From an uncultured Clostridia bacterium (GTDB lineage Bacteria > Bacillota > Clostridia > Oscillospirales > Oscillospiraceae): DNA of 19,669 nt. The notes under the pieces are model-generated. The model was not told the DNA's origin. It ran no database searches and saw only the letters and a program-made list of their open reading frames with translations. The stretch lies in NCBI GenBank assembly GCA_937915065.1, contig CALDMR010000202.1, positions 1 to 19,669 on the forward strand, written 5' to 3'. Numbering within the stretch: position 1 is the stretch's first letter; each line of letters opens with the position of its first letter. Position numbers and translations under genes: made by a program. This document shows, one piece after another, positions 11,913-18,849 of the stretch.

Positions 11913-14614
11913 TTAGCATTTTTCAATGCGCACGGCACAGACTTTATATTCGGGAATGCGTGCATAGCGATCCAGTGCTGCGTTGGTCAGCCAGTTACAG
12001 TTGCCGTCCGGGAAGTGGAAGGGCATCCAGCTTTCGCCGGGAGAACACTTTTTACCCACCCGGGCCGTTGTTTCAATCTGCCCCCGGCGGGAGGAGACCC
12101 GCACCCGGTCACCATCGGCGATCCCCAATTCCGCAGCGTCCCGCTCGTTCATTTCAATGAAGGATTTGCCTTCGATCGCCATCAACTCCGGCGTCTTGCC
12201 GGTCATGGCGCGAGTCGTGTAGTGATACAGGATACGGCCAGTCATCAGAATTGTGGGGTACTCCTCATCCGGCAGTTCTGCCGAGGGGATATACTCCGCC
12301 GGATACAGCCAGCCCAGGCCCCGGGTAAACTTGCCCACATGCATAATCGGTGTGCCGGGATGATCCGCCGACGGGCAGGGCCACTGCAAACCGCGGCCGC
12401 CCACCTCTGCACTGTCCAGCCGGGCATGGCTGATGCCGCCGAAGGACGGCGTCAGGGATGCGATCTCATCCATGATCTCCGCCGCAGTCATCTGTTTCTG
12501 CGGATACCCCATACGGTTCATCAGATCGATAATAATATCCGTATCCAGGCGCATATTGCCCGGCAGCGTGACCGCTTTACGCACCCGCTGCACCCGCCGC
12601 TCCGTATTGGAGAAGGTTCCCTCCTTCTCTGCATAGGAACAGCCGGGCAGCACCACATCGGCGTATCTCGCCGTTTCCGTCATAAACAACTCCTGCACCA
12701 CAAAAAAGTCCAGACTTTCCAGGGCTTTGATGATATGGCTTGTATCCGGATCGGTCACAATGGGATCTTCGCCATAGATGTACAGTCCCCGCACTTTTTT
12801 CTCAATGGCAGCGGGAAACACCTCTGTGGCATGAAGGCCGATCTCTCCATCCAGGGGCACGCCCCATGCCTGTTCAAACTTCCGGCGCACCTCATCGTTC
12901 GTCACATCCTGATAGCCGGGAAATTTATTGGGCATCGCGCCCATATCGCAGGCACCCTGCACATTATTCTGGCCCCGCAGGGGATTGACGCCGCAGCCCT
13001 CCCGGCCCAGCTTGCCCACCATCATCGCCATGTTGGACATGCTCATCACGCCCTCCGTACCGGTGGAGTGCTCCGTCACGCCCAGGCAGTAAATAATGGG
13101 CGCTTTCCGGGCCTTGGCATACATCCGCGCGGCGGCGCGCAGCTCCTCTGCGTCGATATGGCAGATCTCCGCCACCCGCTCCGGCGGATAGCGGAGCACG
13201 ATCTCTTTCAGCTCCTCAAACCCTTCGGTCCGCTCCGCAATAAAGGCTTCGTCGATCAGGTGCTCCGTGATAAACACATTCATCATGCCGTTGGCAAAGG
13301 CCACATTGGTGCCGGGTTTCAGCTTCAGGTGCACAGCGGCGTGCTTTGCCAGGCCGATGTCCCGGGGATCCACCACGATCAGCTTTGCACCGGCCGCCAC
13401 TGCCCGGCGGATCTGCATACCCACCACGGGATGCGCCTCTTCCGGATTGGAACCCACCAGCAAAATCACATCCACATCGGTGGTGATATCGGCAATGGGA
13501 TTGGTCATGGCTCCGGAGCCCAAAGTCATGGCCAGGCCCGCCACAGAAGCGCTGTGGCACACCCGGGCACAGTTATCGGTATTGTTGCTGCCAAAGCAGG
13601 TGCGCACCATTTTCTGCACCATATACACATCTTCGTTGGGGCTGCGGGAGCAGGCAAAACCGGCCAGGGCTTTGGCGCCGTACTGTTTTTTGATCTCCAT
13701 AAATTTTGAAGCCACCAAGTCCAGCGCCTCGTCCCAGGACGCCTTGCGGAACTGCCCGGTGGCCCGATCCCGGATCAGCGGATCGGTCAACCGTTCCGGA
13801 GAATGGACAAAATCAAAGCTGCCGCTGCGGCCCTTCACGCACAGCACCCCCTTGTTGGACGGCCCGTCGTAAGCCTCGGTATCCACGATCTTTCCGTCCT
13901 TCACCAGCAGATAATACTGGCAGCCCGTGGCGCAGTGGGGGCAGGTCGTCAGCACCTTTTTTTCGATTTCCCAGGGCCGGTATTTCCGGCGGCGCTTCAT
14001 CTGCAGCGCTCCGGTAGGGCAGGCCTGCACGCAGTTGCCGCAGCGCTCACAGTTGGTATCTTTCCAAAGCTGGCCAAAGGGCGTGCCCATAGCGGCGCGG
14101 AAGCCCCGGTTATTGACCCCGATGGTTCCCCGCCCCGTCAGCTTTTGGCAGGTGTTGACGCAGCGGTGGCAAAGAATGCACTTGTTGGGATCATAAGTAA
14201 AAAATTCATTGGTATCGTCCACGGGTTTGTCAAACACATCCCCGGGAAAGGAAGTGGTTTCCACCCCATAGCGGTAGCACAGATCCTGAAGCTTGCAGGC
14301 GCCAGCCTTGCCGCACACCAGACAATTCACATGATGATGCTCAGCAAAAGATTCAGCGTCATGCGGCGGGACTTGATCACCTTTTCGCTTTCCGTGTGGA
14401 TCACGCTGCCCTCCGTCAGCGGCGTGGAACAGGCCGTCACCAGCTTGGGCGCACCTTCCACCTCCACCATACAGATCCGGCAGGACCCCTCCGGGTCCAG
14501 ATCCTTCATATAGCACAGCGTCGGGATCTCGATCCCATACTTCTGCGCGGCTTGGAGAATGGTGGCGCCCTCTTTTACCTCCACCGCGACTCCGTTGATC
14601 GTTGCGTGCAGCAT
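11913..14614 (-). CDS. fdhF: Formate dehydrogenase alpha subunit (molybdopterin, NuoG-like N-terminus), frameshifted near its 5' end
   Basis: Frame-corrected, this is a protein of about 900 aa. Domains in order: plant-type 2Fe-2S domain (Cys34, Cys45, Cys48, Cys62); NuoG-like His-Cys cluster site (HHHVNCLVCGKAGACKLQ, about 93-110); two 4Fe-4S sets (Cys146/149/152/156 and Cys189/192/195/199); molybdopterin 4Fe-4S domain from Cys225 (CPHCATGC); the catalytic molybdopterin region; and the dinucleotide-binding C-terminus. It oxidises formate or reduces CO2 with a bis-MGD cofactor in the cytoplasm. The active-site residue is Cys353 (ARVCHSASVAGL, codon 13559-13557) where FdhF relatives often have selenocysteine. 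The first 95 codons (14614-14327) are in one frame and everything from about 14345 down is in another, so the gene is interrupted unless recoded or mis-sequenced. The start at 14614 follows GAGGAAAAGG. mobA lies upstream on the same strand. Other formate-linked FeS oxidoreductases remain possible. Confidence 0.85.
14327..14350 (-). other. Frameshift site within the formate dehydrogenase gene
   Basis: The 2Fe-2S reading frame ends with codons CTT TTG CTG AGC ATC ATC ATG TGA. The frame that encodes the rest reads GCT GAG CAT CAT CAT GTG over the same bases, so the correct product requires a -1 change between about 14351 and 14339. The upstream stop and a GTG in the downstream frame form an overlapping GTGA (14330-14327). 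No canonical X-XXY-YYZ slippery heptamer is present. Confidence 0.8.
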
Positions 14615-14652
14615 CCTTTTCCTCTCCTCCCGTTTTGATCCGTAATAGTTTT

Positions 14653-14681
14653 ATTTTACGCCCATTTCCCCCAAAGCACAA
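14653..14681 (-). promoter_or_regulatory. Sigma-A promoter for the formate dehydrogenase gene
   Basis: On the minus strand TTGTGC (14681-14676), a 17-base spacer and TAAAAT (14658-14653). The start would be near 14646, giving a leader of about 32 bases. Since mobA has its own terminator, fdhF appears to be a separate transcript. Confidence 0.55.
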
Positions 14682-14796
14682 GTTTTTTGCCAGCGCATTT
14701 CTGCCAATTTTTTCACAATATATCGGGCCCTATATCTATTTTTCAGCAATCTGCCCGGGTTTGTTTCTTCTCTTTTTACGAATCTGCCAAGGCATA

Positions 14797-14838
14797 ATAA
14801 AAATGCCAAAACAAGCTCCCTTGTTTTGGCATTTTGCT
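14797..14838 (-). terminator. Intrinsic terminator of mobA
   Basis: AAATGCCAAAACAAG (14801-14815) pairs perfectly with CTTGTTTTGGCATTT (14820-14834) around a 4-base loop. On the minus strand it is followed by TTTTTATTATG. It lies 13 bases past the mobA stop. The stretch from here to the fdhF promoter holds nothing else I can support. Confidence 0.9.
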
Positions 14839-14846
14839 ATATTCCT

Positions 14847-15422
14847 TCACGGCTCGCGCAGCAGCGCTTCATAGTCCTGCTCCGTATTGACATTGGCCAC
14901 TACTTTTGAATCCCATCCCAGGCGCTCCAAATCCACATACCGGGTAGGCACCGCGTCAAACAGGGCCCGGGGCCGCCGTTTTCCCTCCCGGCGCATCTGC
15001 TCCAGCCGCGGCAGGGCCTCCCGGTGATAAATACTACACAGAGGCTCCAGCAATCCTCCGCTGCGCAGCACCAGGCACCGGTCCTCCGGCCCCAGTTCCG
15101 CCGCAAAAGTCTGCAAAAACGCGCCGCTCAAGCGCTGCAGATCCGCCGCCACCACCAGCACATGGGGGTTGCGGGCCCGGCGCAGCAGCTGATAGATCCC
15201 CTCCACCGGCCCAAATTCCTTCAGCTCATCTTCCACCAGGGCCCAGGGCGCCGCCGGCCAATCCGCCGCCCGGCGGACAGATAACAGAATCTCGTCAAAC
15301 CCATCGAGCTCTTTGGCCAGATGTTCCACAAAGGTTTGCCCGCCATGGGACAGGCGGGTTTTGTCCCGCCCCATCCGAACGCTTTGTCCCCCCGCCAGGA
15401 TCCCCGCTGAAATCGGCAGCAT
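14847..15422 (-). CDS. mobA: Molybdenum cofactor guanylyltransferase MobA
   Basis: A 191-aa nucleotidyltransferase that attaches GMP to molybdopterin, making the MGD form needed by formate dehydrogenases of the DMSO-reductase family. The GTP-binding signature is intact at residues 8-21 (ILAGGQSVRMGRDK). Other conserved elements are the LVEDELKEFGPVEGIYQLL segment, the acidic metal site in VLVVAADLQRL, PLCSIYHREALPRLEQM and the closing VVANVNTEQDYEAL. Length is normal for MobA. The start at 15422 follows AAAGGAG by 8 bases; the longer reading from 15485 runs through a hairpin and lacks a site. It lies between glyA and fdhF on the same strand, which fits supply of cofactor to the neighbouring enzyme. 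It is cytoplasmic. Confidence 0.92.
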   Translation of the reverse strand: MLPISAGILAGGQSVRMGRDKTRLSHGGQTFVEHLAKELDGFDEILLSVRRAADWPAAPWALVEDELKEFGPVEGIYQLLRRARNPHVLVVAADLQRLSGAFLQTFAAELGPEDRCLVLRSGGLLEPLCSIYHREALPRLEQMRREGKRRPRALFDAVPTRYVDLERLGWDSKVVANVNTEQDYEALLREP

Positions 15423-15439
15423 ACATTCGCTCCTTTGCT

Positions 15440-15471
15440 CAAAGGGGGCGTGCGCCGCCGCGCACGCCCCC
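15440..15471 (-). terminator. GC-rich hairpin between glyA and mobA, probable weak terminator
   Basis: GGGGGCGTGCGC (15444-15455) pairs perfectly with GCGCACGCCCCC (15460-15471) around a 4-base loop. On the minus strand only TTTG follows, then the mobA ribosome binding site. It may be a leaky terminator that lowers mobA expression relative to glyA, or an mRNA processing or stability element. Confidence 0.6.
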
Positions 15472-15477
15472 GGTTGG

Positions 15478-16731
15478 TCATTCATACAGCGGGAAGCGCT
15501 TGTTCAGCGCCGCCACGCGATGCAGGATCTCTTCCTTCTTGCCTTCAAAATCAAACAGGCAGTCTGCAATGCAATCCGCAATTTCTTCCATTTCGCCGGG
15601 CCCGAAGCCGCGGGTGGTCACCGCAGGGGTGCCCAGGCGGACGCCGGAGGTGACAAAGGGGCTGCGCTTTTCGCCGGGCACGGTATTTTTGTTGGCCGTG
15701 ATATGCACTTCGTCCAACCGGTGCTCCAGCTCCTTGCCCGTCACTTCGCTGTCGTTCAGATCGATCAGCATCAAATGATTGTCCGTACCGCCGGAAACCA
15801 GCTGAATGCCCCGGGCCATCAGGGCATCGGCCAGCACATTGGCATTTTCCACAATGCGCTGGGCATATTCCTTGAACTCCGGCTTCAGCGCCTCTCCAAA
15901 GCACACCGCCTTGGCCGCGATCACATGCTCCAGCGGGCCGCCCTGGGTGCCGGGGAAAATGGCCTTGTTGATCTTTTTGGACAGCTCCTCGTCGTTGGTC
16001 AGGATCAGGCCGCCCCGGGGGCCGCGCAGCGTTTTATGGGTGGTGGTCGTGGTCACATCGGCATAGGGCACCGGGTTCTGATGGCAGCCGCCTGCCACCA
16101 GGCCTGCAATGTGAGCCATATCCACCATCAGATAAGCGCCCACGCTGTGGGCAATATCCGCCAGGATATCAAACTTGATGGCCCGGGGATAAGCAGAAGC
16201 GCCCGCCACGATCATCTTCGGGCGAATCTCTTCGGCCTGGCGGCGCACAGCTTCATAATCAATGTACCCGTCGTCATTCACACCGTAGGATACAAAGCGG
16301 AAATACTTGCCCGACATGTTCACAGGACTTCCGTGGGTCAGGTGTCCGCCCTGGGACAGATCCATACCCATCACCGTGTCCCCCGGCTCCAGCAGGGCAA
16401 AATACACCGCGAGATTGGCCTGGGCCCCGGAGTGGGGCTGCACATTGGCATACTTGGCGCCGAACAGGGCGCAGGCCCGGTCGATTGCCAACTGCTCCAC
16501 TTCATCCACATACATGCAGCCGCCGTAATACCGGTGGCCGGGATAGCCCTCGGCATACTTGTTGGTCAGCACGCTGCCCATGGCAGCCATCACCGCGGGG
16601 CTGACGATATTTTCACTGGCGATCAATTCAATATTCTGGCGCTGGCGGGTCAGTTCGCGGTCCATGGCCGCGGCCAGCTCAGCATCCGTCTTGGCAACTA
16701 ATCCGATGGAATCCATCATCGTTTCATACAT
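15478..16731 (-). CDS. glyA: Serine hydroxymethyltransferase
   Basis: A 417-aa pyridoxal-phosphate enzyme interconverting serine plus tetrahydrofolate with glycine plus 5,10-methylene-tetrahydrofolate, a central one-carbon step in the cytoplasm. Diagnostic segments: NIELIASENIVSPAV, LTNKYAEGYPGHRYYGG, NVQPHSGAQAN, the Asp/His pair in LMVDMAHIAGLVA, and the PLP-binding Lys233 in TTTTHKTLRGPRGG. Length and domain order are normal. The start at 16731 (MYETMMDS) follows AAGGAG at about 9 bases; the reading from 16761 adds ten unsupported residues. It is first in the minus-strand series glyA-mobA-fdhF, although hairpins and promoters between them suggest separate control. Confidence 0.96.
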   Translation of the reverse strand: MYETMMDSIGLVAKTDAELAAAMDRELTRQRQNIELIASENIVSPAVMAAMGSVLTNKYAEGYPGHRYYGGCMYVDEVEQLAIDRACALFGAKYANVQPHSGAQANLAVYFALLEPGDTVMGMDLSQGGHLTHGSPVNMSGKYFRFVSYGVNDDGYIDYEAVRRQAEEIRPKMIVAGASAYPRAIKFDILADIAHSVGAYLMVDMAHIAGLVAGGCHQNPVPYADVTTTTTHKTLRGPRGGLILTNDEELSKKINKAIFPGTQGGPLEHVIAAKAVCFGEALKPEFKEYAQRIVENANVLADALMARGIQLVSGGTDNHLMLIDLNDSEVTGKELEHRLDEVHITANKNTVPGEKRSPFVTSGVRLGTPAVTTRGFGPGEMEEIADCIADCLFDFEGKKEEILHRVAALNKRFPLYE

Positions 16732-16749
16732 AGTCAAGCGCTCCTTTTT

Positions 16750-16793
16750 CTGCCGCGTCACAGCAAAAGATGCGGCAGTATAATTACATTATA
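16750..16793 (-). promoter_or_regulatory. glyA promoter (-10) and 5' leader hairpin
   Basis: On the minus strand a perfect TATAAT lies at 16793-16788 with only a weak -35 (TTTTGC, 16-base spacer). The predicted start near 16781 falls just before a hairpin, CTGCCGC / GCGGCAG (16778-16772 with 16756-16750), that ends directly at the ribosome binding site. The hairpin sits at the 5' end of the mRNA, so it could stabilise the transcript or limit initiation. I recognise no known riboswitch here. Confidence 0.5.
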
Positions 16794-16884
16794 GATTAGC
16801 GGACTTGGGGCAAAAGCGCAAGTCTTTTTGCAACAGAATATAAAATTTATTGGCAGTTCTGTCCTATCCGTTGAATGGACGACA

Positions 16885-16922
16885 GAAAACAAGCGGCAGA
16901 CGCTATGCATCCACCGCTTGTT
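16885..16922 (-). terminator. Probable terminator of the aldehyde dehydrogenase gene
   Basis: AACAAGCGG (16888-16896) pairs with CCGCTTGTT (16914-16922) with a 17-base loop. On the minus strand the stem is followed by TTCTGTCG, with four T residues counting the stem end. The loop is long and the T-run short, so efficiency is uncertain, but the position about 40 bases past the stop fits. Confidence 0.6.
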
Positions 16923-16963
16923 CCAGTGTATTCGTTCCTGCCGTTTCCAGCCTTTTGCCGCCC

Positions 16964-18457
16964 TTACGGCGCGGGATAAAAGCCCGTCGGCTCTTCGCTC
17001 AGATTAATCATGATATTCTTCATCTGCGTATAGTGTTCCAGCATAACTTTGTGGGTCTCGCGTCCAATGCCGGATTCCTTATAACCGCCGAAGGGCGCAC
17101 CCTCCGGAATCGCGTTATAGGTGTTGATCCACATGCGTCCCGTTTCCACAGCCCGCGCCACACGGAGCGCACGGTTGATGTCCCGGGTCCATACCGCACC
17201 GCCCAAACCATATACGCTGTCATTAGCCATAGCGATCACATCTTCCTCATCCTTGAACTTAATGATCACCGCCACCGGCCCAAAAATTTCCTCCTGGGCC
17301 ACGCGCATATCGTTGGTCACATTCGTCAGCAGCGTCGGCCGCATAAAGCAGCCTTTGGCCAGCTCGCCTTCCTCTGCCCGCACGCCGCCGCAGGCTACAG
17401 TGGCGCCTTCCTGCTTTCCAATCTCCACATATTCCAGGATCTTCTTCAGCTGGCCTTCGTCGATCTGCGCGCCCATCTGGGTTTCAGGATCCCAGGAGGG
17501 CCCCACTTTAACGGCGTTGAAGCGCTTGACTGCCTCTTCTACAAACTTATCATAAATGCCTTCCTGCACAAACACCCGGGAGCCGGCGCAGCAGACCTGG
17601 CCCTGATTGAACAGGATGCCCATCTGCAAACCATCCATAGCCATCTCCCATTTGCAGTCATCAAAAAAGATATTGGCAGATTTTCCGCCCAGTTCCAGCG
17701 TGGCAGGGATCAGCTTTTGTGCCGCCGCCAATGCCACGTCGCGCCCCACTTCTGTGGAACCAGTGAATGCCAGCTTGCGGAACCCCGGATGTTCCAGCAT
17801 ATACTGACCAGATTTTCCACCGCTGCCAGTAATCACATTGAACACTCCGGCGGGAATAACATCTTGAATCAGTCGGGCCAGCTCCAGCACGCTCAAAGAT
17901 GTGGTACTGGAAGGCTTGAATACAGTGCAGCAACCGCTGGCCAACACCGGCGCCAATTTCCAAGCCGCCATCAGGAAGGGGAAATTCCAGGGAACAATCT
18001 GCCCGACAACACCGATAGGTTCTCGCAGGATCAAGCTCATAGTATCGGTACCCAGCATATTGGCACTACCCTCGTCTGCCATAATGCATCCGGCAAAATA
18101 GCGGAAATGCTGGGCCGACAAGGGAATATCCACCGCCAGGGTCTCGCGGATGGGTTTACCGTTGTCCAGGGATTCCACCATCGCCAGGAATTCCTTGTTC
18201 TCATCAATAATATCGGCAATACGGTTCAGGATCGCAGCCCGCTCATTTACAGGCACATGCTTCCAAGTGCGAAAGGCTTCCCACGCAGCCTTGACCGCAT
18301 CATCCACATCTTCGCGGGTGGCCTGAGCACACCGCGCCAGGGCAGTGCCATCCGCCGGACATTTGCTCTGGAACACAGCGCCGTCAGAGGCATCGCGCCA
18401 CTGGCCGCCGATCAACAACTGATACCGATCCTGCAATTCGATCCCATGGATTTTCAT
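16964..18457 (-). CDS. Aldehyde dehydrogenase (NAD(P)-dependent, ALDH superfamily)
   Basis: A 497-aa aldehyde dehydrogenase that oxidises an aldehyde to its acid with NAD(P). Conserved elements: PWNFPFLMAAWKLAPVLASG (Asn158 region), KPSSTTSLS, the Rossmann FTGSTEVGR, the general base Glu255 in TLELGGKS, the catalytic Cys289 in NQGQVCCAGSR, EEIFGPV and the C-terminal PFGGYKESGIGRE. It resembles the class 1/2, betaine-aldehyde and phenylacetaldehyde dehydrogenases; the substrate cannot be fixed from motifs. It is not the CoA-acylating type. A role with the nearby betaine/choline importer (betaine aldehyde oxidation) is possible, but the genes are 5.5 kb apart on opposite strands. The start at 18457 follows AAAGGAG about 10 bases away; the 94-residue upstream extension covers the leader and is spurious. 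Confidence 0.95.
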   Translation of the reverse strand: MKIHGIELQDRYQLLIGGQWRDASDGAVFQSKCPADGTALARCAQATREDVDDAVKAAWEAFRTWKHVPVNERAAILNRIADIIDENKEFLAMVESLDNGKPIRETLAVDIPLSAQHFRYFAGCIMADEGSANMLGTDTMSLILREPIGVVGQIVPWNFPFLMAAWKLAPVLASGCCTVFKPSSTTSLSVLELARLIQDVIPAGVFNVITGSGGKSGQYMLEHPGFRKLAFTGSTEVGRDVALAAAQKLIPATLELGGKSANIFFDDCKWEMAMDGLQMGILFNQGQVCCAGSRVFVQEGIYDKFVEEAVKRFNAVKVGPSWDPETQMGAQIDEGQLKKILEYVEIGKQEGATVACGGVRAEEGELAKGCFMRPTLLTNVTNDMRVAQEEIFGPVAVIIKFKDEEDVIAMANDSVYGLGGAVWTRDINRALRVARAVETGRMWINTYNAIPEGAPFGGYKESGIGRETHKVMLEHYTQMKNIMINLSEEPTGFYPAP

Positions 18458-18484
18458 ATAAAAACAGCTCCTTTTCCATAGTGC

Positions 18485-18594
18485 GCATCCCAATAACAGG
18501 ATGCAGCAGGTTTTGATAAACGGTATCAAAACCGCCCCGCAGCGGGGACACTTTTGACACTGCCAACATAGCACAGTTTTTCCCCCATTGGCAA
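18485..18594 (-). promoter_or_regulatory. Aldehyde dehydrogenase promoter and palindromic leader
   Basis: On the minus strand TTGCCA (18594-18589), an 18-base spacer and TATGTT (18570-18565) form a moderate promoter. The leader contains three inverted repeats: CCCC/GGGG (18535-18547), a perfect 10-bp palindrome GGTTTTGATA (18509-18518) / TATCAAAACC (18524-18533) with a 5-base centre, and GCATCC (18485-18490) / GGATGC (18499-18504). The 10-bp palindrome lies about 25-50 bases after the predicted start, a good position for a roadblock repressor. It could equally act as an RNA hairpin. Confidence 0.45.
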
Positions 18595-18606
18595 GGATAG
18601 TTTTGC

Positions 18607-18640
18607 TTTTCACAAAGATTCTTCTTCCACTGTGTGAAAA
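18607..18640. repeat. Inverted repeat upstream of the aldehyde dehydrogenase promoter
   Basis: TTTTCACA (18607-18614) and TGTGAAAA (18633-18640) are exact inverted copies 18 bases apart, just upstream of the minus-strand -35. The rest of this 392-bp gap (18641-18780) is T/C-rich and shows nothing else I can support. Confidence 0.4.
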
Positions 18641-18781
18641 TTTTGATAATCCCTTGCCGTCCTGGCTTTTCATTAGCACACTCCGCCTAATAATTCTTCT
18701 GCTTTTTGGGAAAACCGTCAATTCCCCCCGCACATTCACAGCCCCTTCCTCCTTACTTTCTCCAAGCAGGCTCTTTCCCCC

Positions 18782-18810
18782 TTGGCAGCCCGGGATTTAT
18801 ATGATAGAAT
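18782..18810 (+). promoter_or_regulatory. Sigma-A promoter of the ABC-F gene
   Basis: TTGGCA (18782-18787), a 17-base spacer and TAGAAT (18805-18810). Transcription from about 18817 would give a leader of about 33 bases, too short for the attenuating uORF leaders of antibiotic-resistance ABC-F genes. Confidence 0.65.
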
Positions 18811-18849
18811 AAACTTGTATTGATATGGACTTAAAGGAGTTTTTACCCG

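Noticed and set aside
11877..13709. A 610-codon open frame on the plus strand, antisense to fdhF
   Set aside because: It is His/Gly/Ala-rich with no recognisable fold or ribosome binding site, and mirrors GC-ending codons of a clear molybdopterin oxidoreductase on the other strand. The first 20 or so codons also overlap the ABC operon's terminator region.
14339..14353. Programmed -1 frameshifting in fdhF as the default explanation
   Set aside because: The bases AATCTTTTGCTG contain no X-XXY-YYZ heptamer in the right frame and I see no convincing stimulatory stem just after it. I kept it only as a minor alternative.
14615..14681. N-terminal extension of the downstream fdhF frame beginning at 14681
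   Set aside because: Residues before the frameshift in that frame are Gly/Arg-rich noise overlapping the promoter, whereas the other frame encodes a perfect 2Fe-2S domain over the same bases.
15313..16701. A 462-codon open frame on the plus strand, antisense to glyA and mobA
   Set aside because: It spans two unrelated genes and their intergenic hairpin, has no start signal, and is explained by codon bias of the real genes.
16850..18481. A 543-codon open frame on the plus strand, antisense to the aldehyde dehydrogenase
   Set aside because: No homology pattern and low-complexity His/Gln content; the opposite strand encodes every conserved aldehyde dehydrogenase motif.
18509..18533. A catabolite-responsive element (cre) upstream of the aldehyde dehydrogenase
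   Set aside because: The spacing between TG and the central CG is one base too long and the palindrome is odd-centred, so it does not match the cre consensus.
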